From Limnanthes douglasii subsp. nivea (lineage: Eukaryota > Streptophyta > Magnoliopsida > Brassicales > Limnanthaceae), in contig JAUPFV010000001.1 in NCBI GenBank assembly GCA_036936605.1, positions 32,373,900-32,437,899 on the forward strand: DNA of 64,000 bases, written 5' to 3'. Positions 8,734 to 18,389 of the stretch are shown here, piece after piece. The notes under the pieces were generated by a model. The model saw only the letters and a program-made list of their open reading frames with translations. It made no database searches and was not told where the DNA came from. The first letter of the stretch is position 1, and each line of letters opens with the position of its first letter. The position numbers and the translations under genes are program-made.

Positions 8734-11700
8734 ATGGTAATGATCAAAGGAACAGATGAAGTTTACCTTCACGTTATGGAAGATATGAAGAACAAACTAC
8801 GACAAGTTTTTATCGACGAAGGCGACGAATCTACTTTCACTCTACTTTTCGCCGTAAAAATGCTCAAACTTGTCATTTCTCACATATACTGTCCCAAGTA
8901 TATGTTAGACACTGACTGGCTTTTGTTTTGTGACAGATATGGGAGGTAAAGATGATGTCGTCTGGACTTTTACCTTCGGACGATCACGACGCAGATTATG
9001 ATATTGACAGGAAATGTAGCTGGACTGAAGATAATTTTAGTCCTCATACACATTTAAATAATCCAACTGCTCGAACTCAAACTCAAACTCGCATAGACTC
9101 AAATATGACTAAGATAATTAGACCAAGCAGTCGAGCTGCCTATATGGTATGTAATTCTGCCTGTGTATATCATAATATGCCTATGCCGCGGAAAATTTTA
9201 TATTAGTCTTATGCTGATAGTCTATTCTGTTTGCAGAAACTACCATGTAGACCTTGGTTGGACCCTAAACATCTGAATATCAACAAAGATAACGGTACAT
9301 GACATAAATATTTCATTTTTATTCAAAACAATGGATGGATTTTGACATGGTTTTACTACTTATTTAGGTTGCGAGGAGCCTCGCGACGAGACTAGTGAAC
9401 AGATAGAACAAAACTTTATGCCGCATACACCAAAGAAGGTAATTTTTTGTAGAAGTTCACTATGTATCAACCATTTATATACCACTCATTTTGTATTGAC
9501 CAACTTTTCAAAATTGTATCATTTACCTTCCAAAAAGTTGTTGACGGTGACGCCACGGCGACGACGAGGTAGGAAGCCTTCTCGGCTATTATACAGGAAT
9601 AATCTTTTTCGCGCATATCATAAAAGACGATATGAAATGGCACAAAGAAAGATCGAGGAATCGACTGATCGAGATTGCTATACACTATCTTACAATGGTA
9701 CAACCATTTCTTGGTTTTTTCACGTCGTCTTTTGTATATTACAGACTATAAACAACAGTGTTTAAGTTTAATATTCTGGTCGATTACGTCGGTTTTGTAG
9801 ACTTGTTTTCTAGGGATGATACTGAATCTGTAGTATTTCCGAGGATAATGACTGTGGCGACACCGTCTTACCAAGGTAAGAAATTTATACCTTGTTTGTG
9901 CAAATTTTGTCAGAAACTGGAACATTGTTGATGATAGTTTTAGTAGAACTATAAACATTTACTTGTCCAGACACTAACTACTCTTATTGTATGGAACTGA
10001 GTACTAAAAGAATAGTCAGCTACTTCAATACTTTGATAATATAATCCTATGTTGATACAAATCAATAAGAGTTACAAAAATACTAACTATATTTATATAG
10101 ATTTTTTTCCTGAGGATGACAATGAGGCTGTTAAATCGTCGGAAATTGGATCCATGATGACACCGTCTTACAATGGTAAAATATTTCTAGCATTTATCGA
10201 GTTGATTGGTCGATGATTAACGACATTCAAAATAAAATCGCACCATTTATATTTTACAGATCTATTTCCCGCGGATGAGAGTGTATCAGCATCATCATCT
10301 GGGATTAAGGTCATGACTACACCTTATCGCGGTAAAAGTTTCTTGCTTTCCATGCTTTTCTTTTCTTTTTGTGATGGCTATCAAGAATAAGAGCTTACTT
10401 TAAATATGTTGTCAATCAATATAGTTTATGCGATTTACATCAGTAATTCATTCCTCGACTATGACTACGGCGATTTTTTACAAATAGTACATTGATTTTA
10501 AAAGCACACGTAAGGAAGCCTTCTCGACTTGTCAATTTGAACATGTAGATTTTAATGAAATTAGTCTATGCATTTGCAGATTTCAATGCGGTTAGTCCTT
10601 GTTTTTTTCAGATGTTAGAGACTAAATTCATCAAAATCTACAAATGGAAAAAATATATGAAAAAAATCGTCATAGTCGAATGATGAATCAATAATTTAAG
10701 CCCGCTCATATGTGAGCGACAAGGCCAGTCCTGGCCAACATGGCCATGTAATTGCGCTATGGTCGCTCATATGTTAGCGATCCGGCCAATACTGGTCAGC
10801 TTGGCCAGGTAGTTGCGCTCTGGTCGCTCATATGTTCGCGACCCGGCCAGGTCGTTCTGAGCGACCAGGCCAGACTTGGCAAACTTGGCCAGGTAATGCT
10901 TCATTAAAAGAATCAGCATTATTTAGTTTTTTTAAACTGTTTACCACGCAGATGGCGACCAAATTGTAACATCGTCCGCAGTTAAATCATCGATAACACC
11001 TACCTTCCATGGTAAGAAAAGAGAAATGTTTTCGTTGCCGTTTTTTCAGTGTCTGCCTGTCTGGGTACGAGTGCTTCAACGTGATACTTTGTTGAGTATA
11101 TATGTTCTATAGATCTATTTTCGAGTGATGACAGTGAAGCTACGACACCTACAAAAATTGGATCCATAAAGACACCTTCTTACAATGGTAACTAAAACAA
11201 AACCACTTTTTCCTGTTATTTTGGTTATAACTAGTTAAAGCAAAACATGTTTTACACAGACATATTTCCACAAGATGACAATGAAGTTACACTGTCGCAC
11301 GAGACTAAAGTCGAAAAAAATTATAAACAAAATATGGATGAAAAGGATGAGGAGGAAGTTGATAAAGAGGGTGACGATAGCTCGAACTATCTTGAGCAAA
11401 GTTTTAAAGAACTTAAAATAAAAGATTTGGTGCTATCACAATTTAAGAAGGTATGGTGCTTCATCAATGTTGTTTAGTTGAAAAATAGAACTAGCTTATA
11501 ACTGAAATACAACTAAGATTGATTGGTCTTGGTTTATTTATGACAGGTTTATAAAGTGAAGAGTAGTACATGGAAGTGTCGTCTGAATGCCGGAATAGTT
11601 CAGATAAATGGCCGGGAAATATTGTTCGAAGAGGTGCGTTTATAGTTGTTTTGTTATTCAAGAGGTTTGCAGATATTAATTTAAAATAAAATTGATTCTC

Positions 11701-11748
11701 GTTTTGATATGAGTTGTATTGCAGGCAAAAGGAGAGTTCACCTTCTAA
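8734..11748 (+). CDS. TFIIA-L: TFIIA large subunit (alpha/beta)-like protein, 13 exons, 425 aa
   Basis: Exons: 8734-8853, 8937-9146, 9237-9294, 9368-9438, 9538-9697, 9801-9875, 10101-10175, 10260-10331, 10952-11011, 11113-11187, 11260-11450, 11547-11633, 11725-11748. All introns are GT-AG and phases join to 1278 bp without a stop. Residues 1-55 give the alpha helix-bundle region (VYLHVMEDMKNKLRQVFIDE, then IWEVKMMSSGLL). The C-terminus (about 380-425: LVLSQFKKVYKVKSSTWKCR, NGREILFEEAKGEF) is the beta domain that with the small subunit binds TBP and TATA DNA. Just before it is an acidic block (DEKDEEEVDKEGDD). The linker is unusual: exons 6-10 and the start of exon 11 each begin D-(L/F/I)-F-like and mostly end T-P-S-Y-N. 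Exon 5 has a basic, AT-hook-like RRRRGRKPSR. Plant TFIIA-L is recalled at about 375 aa. Family call is firm; whether it acts as general TFIIA is unknown. Confidence 0.85.
10440..10540 (+). pseudogene. Relic exon copies inside intron 8 of the TFIIA-like gene
   Basis: Intron 8 is the longest (10332-10951). In it, CGTAAGGAAGCCTTCTCGAC near 10508-10530 nearly repeats the exon 5 stretch with GTAGGAAGCCTTCTCGGC. ACTATGACTACGGCGA near 10457-10475 resembles the ATGACTGTGGCGACACC end of exon 6. No open frame with splice sites joins them to the gene. They look like decayed duplicates of linker exons. Confidence 0.5.
10704..10905. repeat. 61-bp GC-richer minisatellite in intron 8 of the TFIIA-like gene
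   Basis: Units begin GCTCATATG at 10704, 10765 and 10826. Two are full 61-bp units and the third is shortened and altered. Core words are GCGAC..GGCCAG, TTGGCCAGGTA and GCTCATATGT. It is clearly more GC-rich than the surrounding intron and holds short inverted words (GGCCAG/CTGGCC) that could fold. No coding sense. Confidence 0.8.
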
Positions 11749-13863
11749 CGGAGTGCACCAACTTTTAAACTTGTTTTTCTAGTACCGGAACTTTTTTACA
11801 TGTTTTTTAATTTAAATTCTTTTTAGTGCGATATGGTGATACTTATTTATAATATTATAATGCTACAAACTATAAATAACTTTTAGAGTTTGATGTTTTT
11901 TTTAACGTTGAAGCCTCGTAATACAAGGTTAAACATAAAGATATGGTGAAGGTAGATTAAAATTAGTTCGAAAATGTAAACATTGTCGAAGATAACTCGT
12001 GAGAGGATGGACCGTCCAAGATATATAAAGACAAAAATTGTTTTAGTCTCTCTAGTAAGATGTTAGGGATGTTTAGAACTCGAATTCGTGCAAAGAGAAG
12101 AAACAAAACTTTTTCCAACAAACCGCATCAAATTTTATGGAAGAAAATCAGTATCAGATGTTATACCAAAATAATGATAAATAATCCAAAAATAAAATGA
12201 ATAATTATTATAATAGTTTTTTTGTATTTTTTAAATCATTGTACATTGACGGTTTCACCTTTATTTGTAGTTTTTGTCCATTATTTTTATTTATGTCTCA
12301 ATCCTTCGTATGTTAAGCATGTCTTAAGTATTGGTCACGTACCCTAATAAATACACAAACATGTTTCTACGTAATGTATCGTATAATGAGACGTCTCACT
12401 TTCTAAAAATTTATGAGCTTTAAGTTTATGCACTCGTTTTGTACCCGCATCGGGTAGAACATTTCCTTCATCAAATCATCTCTTAATGTTTTTATTGTAC
12501 TGATCTCGTCAATGTTCACCTCTTCATTTGGTTACCTCATCTTGTCAATGTTATCTCGTCTCGTCATTGATCATCTCATCCTTCAATTATCTCATACTTT
12601 CCTTATGATCCTTGTCTAATATTATCCTCGCCTAATAGACTATTGTTGGTAGTTTGATCGCCTCATATTACCTGTAACTTATCCTTTTATTAGTATTTAT
12701 TATTAACTTACCCCGTTTGTATAATAAATATACAATATTGATAGGGTACAGTCTTATCCCTCCATCCTACCCACACCTAACTAAGAGTCTTGAACCAAGT
12801 TATACCGTGTTATTAGTTTTTTCGTTTAATAATATATGTATTATTCAATAATGGTAATATGTAATTTTTAACTTCAAATTTTATAGTAACAGTGATTACC
12901 TTTCAGCATAGTCATAGTCTTATTAATCTATTTTAGGCATTGTAATTCCCATGACATTTTAAAAACCATTAGTTCTCTAAATTCTTGTGCACAAAAGGAT
13001 CCTAGTTCGGGTTATTACCCCGTTACCAACAAGGAGGTGATGCTTTTATTCTGTATTCATTCCTAATATACATCAAATCAAACTTTTTAGCCACTTATTA
13101 CTCCATGTACTTGTCCTTAATCCTCTATTTTTCTTTTTATTTTAGCTTCGACCTTATAATTGGTTACCAAACACAACGTATTCTCCCTATTTATCTTTAA
13201 CGTATCTTTCTCATCCATTTTGTATTTTTTTGAAACGGTCAGTAATAATCATTGGTTATTTATTTATTTTTATGGGCAAAAAAGAAGATTCATGTTAGAA
13301 CATAAAACAAGAATGTAGAATTTGCTAAAGAGTTCTAATTTGATAAAGGACTCTTAGTCTCGTGATATTATAAAAAGGAATGTAAATAAAGGTATGCAAC
13401 ACTATTCCCTCTCTTTCGTAATGCTAGACGTTTTAGAAAACAAATTGTGTATCACATTAATTGTTGTTTTCTTTTTGTAATGCAGCATTTATTATGCTAC
13501 TACCAATAGAATATTTAGTTGACTCCATAAGTTACAGATTCAGTCAATAGAAAAAAATTATTGTTTGTTTTTTCAGAGCAATATTTACCTTCCTTAAAAT
13601 TGATGAAGAAACATTAAACGGCTTTTTTTCGGAGGGAACCCGCAACCGCTACTCAAAGCAACATTAAACGGCCTACATTATGAAACACAAGGAGTAATAT
13701 TTATCGTCTATTTATTACCTAATTTATATACTTAATAGCACATATACTCGTGATTCATCACAAGTTAACCACTTCTTCTTTTGTTAACAAAAGGTTTTTT
13801 TTCAATTTTATTTTATTCTAAAAAAATCACATCTTTTAAAACAGAGTTAAAAAATCTGAAAGT
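11749..13863. other. Intergenic, no gene seen
   Basis: AT-rich sequence after the TFIIA-like gene. The first 100-200 bases are probably its 3' UTR (ATTTATAATATTATAATG near 11850), but no sure poly(A) signal can be chosen. I recognise no coding potential, terminal repeats or RNA gene in the rest. Short T-rich and C/T-rich tracts (12450-12800) are the only pattern. Confidence 0.5.
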
Positions 13864-14443
13864 ACCATCAGCTTTATTTTTAAAAATAAATAAAATTAAA
13901 TTCATTGATGATATTTTTAAAAAAATTAAAAATATTTTATTTTTTATTTTTTTTGCTAAACCTGATGATAAAGATGCGAGACCAGACATGATAAAATTGA
14001 GAGATGATTCATTATTAAATCATGCAAGACCAAGTGTGATAAAATTGAGAGATTAAACATTATTAAATCATCCAAGACTAGGTATGATAAAGTTGAGGGA
14101 CCATGCATTATTAAATTATGCAAAACTAGACATGATAAAGTTGAGAGACCAGACATTATTAAATCATACAGACCACGCATGATAAAGTTGAGAGACCAGA
14201 CACTATTAAATCAAGCGAGACCATGAATGATAAAGTTGGAATGCCACATATTATTAAATCATGCGAGACCATGTAAGATAAGAATGGGTAAATATGAGAC
14301 CATACATAATAAAGCGGAGAGATGCGAGACATGTATTATTTGATGATAAAGATGCGAGACCAGGGTTACTGAATATAAAAATGTTCCAAAAATATCATCA
14401 ATGAATTTAGTTTTATTCGTCTTAAAAAAACAAAGTCGATGGT
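13864..14443. mobile_element. Small non-autonomous DNA element with minisatellite core
   Basis: The two ends are inverted copies of about 58 bp: left 13864-13920 (ACCATCAGCTTTATTTTT ... ATTCATTGATGATATTTTT) and right 14385-14443 read on the other strand (ACCATCGACTTTGTTTTTTT ... ATTCATTGATGATATTTTT). Between them is a 48-bp minisatellite. No transposase and no convincing target duplication were found, so the superfamily is unknown. A related right end and similar GCGAGACC words occur at 25.0-25.4 kb. Confidence 0.6.
13976..14290. repeat. 48-bp minisatellite, about 6.5 units
   Basis: Units start GCGAGACCA / GCAAGACCA at 13976, 14024, 14072 and so on, with the pattern G-C-G-A-G-A-C-C, ATGATAAAGTTGAGAGACCA, and ATTATTAAATCAT. 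Units differ by 10-25%. The short ORFs across it on both strands arise only because 48 is divisible by 3. Confidence 0.85.
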
Positions 14444-15192
14444 GATGAGGTCGATCATATCAGTATCAAGATCATTAGGCGATATGTGAATAAAATGAAC
14501 AACTAAAGACAAAGATTGAGGTCAAACCGATGGTCCTCGACTTCGTGACAATGCAGTATGCAAATAGCTCAACAAATCTATTACTGGCAACTAGGTTGAG
14601 ACCCTCACAACAATATTCTCGGTCATCTTATGAAAAATAATGGAGCAGGAACTGAACAAAACAACCAAGAGAGCGTGATCGTGGCTCGTTCCACCAATAA
14701 GTAAACCGATCGCACGGCATCGCTTAACTCGAGCTTAATCAGGGTATTGCCAATCATATGTGAAAATAAAATCGATCATGAGCAGTTATCAAACATGAAT
14801 AAAGTAAGGATCCTACTGAGCAGAGGACAGTGCCGAGCAGAGGTTTCCACAGGCAGATGTGAGATAATAAAATCGGCCAAGCTTGGTTATTATGATAAAG
14901 GGTTAAGGAAAAGGTCATAATAGAGTTAGAGCTCGTTGCCTAGTCAACCCACGAAAGGCACTAAGTCTAAAGTAATGGTCGTGATCTTTTTATCATTATA
15001 ATGTGTGATAATGGTGAAATTACGTAATGAATGACTGATTTGAACCGTTATGTAATAGTATAAATAGGGTTAAACATTATGTACAAAAGATCATATTCTC
15101 GAATTAATAAAAATCACTATCTTGGCAATTATTTGTTAGGATTCTCTTTAACAAATTTGGCGCCGTCTGTGGAAACTCTGTAAACAACACGC
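14444..15192 (+). mobile_element. Gypsy (Tat-like) LTR end with primer-binding site
   Basis: The 3' part of an LTR ends TAACA at 15153, with a TATA box TATAAATAG at 15059-15067. A primer-binding site TTTGGCGCCGTCTGTGG follows at 15156-15172, the form seen in plant Tat-type gypsy elements. The leader is cut at 15192, where LINE sequence on the opposite strand begins. The matching gag lies at 18390-20070 on the opposite strand. Inverting 15193-20070 would join the two. The left end of the LTR is uncertain; 14444 is where the neighbouring DNA element stops. Confidence 0.7.
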
Positions 15193-15492
15193 ATCAAGTC
15201 TAATTCTCTGACATTTTGCATAAACCACAGTTATTAAGAAGCATTTATTGTAAGAAAGGTAGCTAATTTCAGTATGAATGCATTCGTTGTGATCTATAAT
15301 GACATTAACAGTAATATCTTCATGCAAAAAAGCCATATTTTATTAGAAATGTTAGCTTTATAGTTATTGAAACCCAGATTTTTGGCAATGCTGTCTTTTT
15401 TGTGCACAAGAAATCAAAGGTTCCTGAATAGTAATAAGTTTTACATTGTTTTTCTTAACTAAGAAATTAAGTCTTATAGCAGAAGATTTGTT
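15193..15492 (-). repeat. 300-bp inverted duplication at left inversion breakpoint
   Basis: This LINE endonuclease segment is repeated in opposite orientation at 20071-20370 with only a few differences. The two copies end exactly where the flanking sequence changes: to gypsy leader at 15192 and to gypsy gag at 20070. The outer copy continues as LINE on one side only (right of 15492 here, right of 20370 there). Confidence 0.85.
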
Positions 15493-15849
15493 TCTAATTT
15501 CTTTTATATTCCAGATGACCATGTTAATCATTGTTAATAATATAGGTTTTAGATTTACTTGTTCCCGTGAATTGAAGAGCCTTGATGGTCTTGTTTTTTG
15601 TTTTCTTTTTTCCTTTAGCTTCCTTGATCTTCTTATCAAATATCTCTGTGAAGCTGTTGTCTTGTTCATCTCTGACAAATTCTGGTGAAACATTAAGCTT
15701 TTTGTTGCCTCTTGCTGGAGAATTCTGATTACTGCTATTGTTCCTTGCTGTTTCTTGTTGGAGAGTTCTGTTTGCTGCCTATGTTGTTGATTTTTGGGGA
15801 TAGATATCAGGAGCAAGGTTTTCATAATCTAAATTTGTAGCTACATTTT

Positions 15850-16735
15850 AACCATATATAAGATTCTGAATAGCTTCGATGATTTCATCTTATTCTGGAG
15901 TTTGAAATCCTTCCTTGTTAGAGTAGTCAATAATATTGTCTATCTCTTCTTTATTCATCACATGATCTTCATGAGAATGTTTTCCTTGTATGTTTGTGAT
16001 GATAGATTTCATTTGTTTTTTGATCTGATCTTTAGTTTCATCTTCCTTGGAATCATCATCTTGATTCCTCTCAGTTTCTGTTTGGTGGTCTGATTGAAGT
16101 TTCTTACATTGTTGCGTACTGTAACCTAGATGATGGCAATGGTTGCAGTATTGTGGAATATTTATGTAACTAATTCTTGCCCATCAGCCATAATTTGAGC
16201 CAAATCCTATCCAAACATCTTTCTGTAGCTTTTTGGTAACATCTACTTCAATCCAGGCAGAGGAAGAGAAATGGTAGGCTCAGTTTTCTTCAGGGACTTT
16301 AATTAACAAAGGTTCACCGATAGTTGAAGCTATAGTTTTGATAATGTTCTTGTTGAATAAGTATTCAGGAATTCTGTCAATTCCGATCCATACGGGCGTG
16401 ATTGAACTTTCATGGTTTACACTAAAGTCTTCCCTTCATTTCAAAAGACGCATCACACTGGTTCCAATAGTCCATATAGATCTATACCACATTTTGCATA
16501 GGTCTGTCTTTGAGTCAAATTCAAAAAATATATGTCTTGAATCCTAAATTTTATATTTGTAGTCTTCTGTAAATTTTAAAGATTGCAGAAATTGTATGAG
16601 AAGATTTCTTTTTGGCAAACCTTTGGAAAATTTCCTAACATTGGTGAACTTTGATTGTTTTTTCAAGAGATCCTGAGTTTTTTTACTGTATTGGATTGAG
16701 ATGTGATCTTCTTTTTCATCTATACCTTCTGCCAT
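15850..16735 (-). pseudogene. LINE copy A ORF1 remnant (DUF4283, zinc knuckle)
   Basis: Starts at 16735 (MAEGIDEKEDHISIQYSKK). Broken frames then give DUF4283 features (RHIFFEFDSKTDLCKMWYRS, VNHESSITPVWIGIDRIPEY) and a knuckle CNHCHHLGYSTQQC near 16120-16160, in which the usual histidine is tyrosine. An acidic/basic tail follows. RNA-binding ORF1 protein of the LINE; non-functional because of stops and frameshifts. Confidence 0.7.
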
Positions 16736-17499
16736 AAAATCAAGCTTTTCCTGACTCTATTTGCTCTTTTTTACAATTTTTGTATAAGAAAGATTAGTAT
16801 TCTTGTTAGGCTCATGCATTGCAACTATTTTTGCAGAGTATTGATTTGGTTAGCTTTCCTTGTTGTGAAGGCTTGGCAACGATTCCATAGCTTAACGAGA
16901 AACTAGAATCCGAAGAAGGGATAGAGAAAGAGAGGAGCTAAATCAGGCAGAAGAAGATGACACGGGATGCTTTAGTTAAAAAAACATTCTTTTTTTTGGA
17001 GCAGAGCATTTTCTTGAAACACGAAAGCAAGAATTTTAAATAGATACTAATTTGTTTTGCAATAGTTTGTTATTTGAAACTTAAATGGATATTTAATTTG
17101 TTTTTTAATTCAATTATTTTGAAAAAAAGTATAAAATATTCAAAAATTAAATAAGAAATAATCCTTTACGAGCTTTTTAATGGGATCGACGTCCAGATTT
17201 TGAGCCGTTTGATTGTTACACCGGAAACGAATCCGAATCTAAATCCGAATGAGCATAATTAAAGTGGTAAAATTTACAACTGTAACTTTTATCAGGATTA
17301 TATCCAAAAAAAGGTTACCACGAAATATAGTTTATTCCTCTTATTTGGATATTCCATTGCTGGTAAGCCAAGCCAACCAACAACACGCGACACGACACCT
17401 AAATCTCTTCTTCTTCCTTTGACTCTACCTGTCTCTTCTAAACCGTGTCCAATTACAGCCAACAATGACAAAATATACCTATACGTACACCTCTCTCCA

Positions 17500-17507
17500 T
17501 ATATATA
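17500..17507 (+). promoter_or_regulatory. TATA box of the small gene at 17649
   Basis: TATATATA after a C/T-rich CACCTCTCTCC stretch, followed some 25-35 bp later by TTTCAACCATCAATCATC, a typical plant transcription start and leader composition. It gives a leader of about 110-120 nt before the ATG at 17649. Confidence 0.6.
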
Positions 17508-17574
17508 CATTCAATCCCATATCTTCTTTCAACCATCAATCATCAATCATCAATCCGATAACCTGAAATCTCCG

Positions 17575-17651
17575 CATGGTTCTGATAAATTTATTAAACC
17601 AACAGAAAAAACAGAGAGATTGAATCGGTTTAATAATTTATCAGAACCATG
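17575..17651 (+). promoter_or_regulatory. Leader hairpin ending at the start codon
   Basis: Arms 17575-17600 and 17627-17651 are reverse complements over about 25 bp with a single extra T in the left arm (CATGGTTCTGATAAAT ... against ATTTATCAGAACCATG). The loop is 26 nt. The final three bases of the right arm are the ATG of the main ORF, so in the mRNA the start codon would be base-paired. A short upstream ORF starts in the left arm. Confidence 0.8.
17576..17623 (+). CDS. Upstream ORF, 15 aa, in the leader hairpin
   Basis: ATG at 17576 lies inside the left hairpin arm and reads MVLINLLNQQKKQRD before TGA at 17621-17623, 25 nt ahead of the main ATG. It is in a different frame from the main ORF. 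The peptide itself resembles nothing I know. Its likely role, if any, is to affect initiation at the main ATG; this is inference. Confidence 0.4.
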   Translation: MVLINLLNQQKKQRD

Positions 17652-17939
17652 TCAACCACCGCATCAAACACCGAGACCAACCACCAGAAAATCCGGCGAC
17701 TCCGACAACACGCGCCTCCTTCGTTAGAGGTCGGACCCGTGAAGGCTGCGATCCCTCTCTTGTCACCCCTCGTCGTGTCTCCACGGCCGTGCGTGGCTCA
17801 TCGGATCATGGATTTCAATGCTGGTAAAGATCGTCGACCTCAATTGGAAGTCGCGCCGCAGGTTTACACGAGGTGGCAACACCCTGCTTCGCCGTTTTGG
17901 TATGACCCGGCGTCGCCGTCGTTTTTTATTCCGGTGTAA
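17649..17939 (+). CDS. Small one-exon gene of unknown function, 96 aa
   Basis: The protein has a basic N-terminus (KIRRLRQHAPPSLEV), then a hydrophobic/proline stretch KAAIPLLSPLVVSP, and a C-terminus with WQHPASPFWYDPASPSFFIP. No signal peptide, membrane helix or enzyme motif is visible. The proline-rich, W/F-Y-containing ending recalls small plant proteins of unknown function, but I cannot name a family. It looks real because GC content rises in the ORF, a TATA box and leader precede it, and a T-rich 3' region with AATGTA-like signals follows (18010-18030). It lies within the inverted 4.9-kb segment, so its orientation has probably been flipped relative to its old neighbours. Confidence 0.65.
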   Translation: MSTTASNTETNHQKIRRLRQHAPPSLEVGPVKAAIPLLSPLVVSPRPCVAHRIMDFNAGKDRRPQLEVAPQVYTRWQHPASPFWYDPASPSFFIPV

Positions 17940-18389
17940 TATAATTTTTTGGGGAGATCATTCTTTTATTTTTTGGGTACATCGTTGTAACCTTAATTGG
18001 TCTGTAATTACGAATATGTAATGATATATATAATTTAATATTACTTCTCGTCTAGGGTAATATTAATAATTGGATTTTCTCTTTACATTGATTAGCTCAT
18101 ACTCCAATATAAAACTTAACGGCACTTAAACAAAAATATTTATATTAAATATAATAACAACAAAATCAAATTAAAAAAAGTTATTTTTTTACTGTATATG
18201 TGGGTTTAAATAAATATCTTTTAAAATGGTTAGGCACATGTTCAAAAATATAATATTAAATATTAGTTTTATAAAAATAATTAAACAACTATTTAACTAC
18301 GGCAACCAAGACAATATGTTTAGATTCTAAGTAAAAACAGCTAAAACATCAAATCCAGTGAAATCAAGATCAAGTGAAAGTAGAATTTA

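Larger units (their letters stand above)
15193..16975 (-). mobile_element. L1-type LINE, 5' half (copy A), inverted away from its 3' half
   Basis: Minus strand. It contains the ORF1 remnant and the first ~300 bp of the ORF2 endonuclease, ending abruptly at 15193 against the gypsy leader. The continuation of the same kind of LINE begins at 20071 on the plus strand and repeats the last 300 bp. The 5' end is placed near 16975, before T-rich unrelated sequence, and is approximate. Confidence 0.75.

Noticed and set aside
8952..9206. 84-aa ORF as a separate gene
   Set aside because: It is exon 2 of the TFIIA-like gene read on into its intron.
13956..14180. 74-aa ORF across the minisatellite as a gene
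   Set aside because: Produced by a 48-bp unit divisible by three; low-complexity repeat translation.
13976..14290. CRISPR-like array
   Set aside because: Plain 48-bp tandem repeat without unique spacers, in a plant genome.
15148..15336. 62-aa minus ORF as a real protein
   Set aside because: Its second half reads across the LINE/gypsy junction at 15193, so it is a chance chimera.
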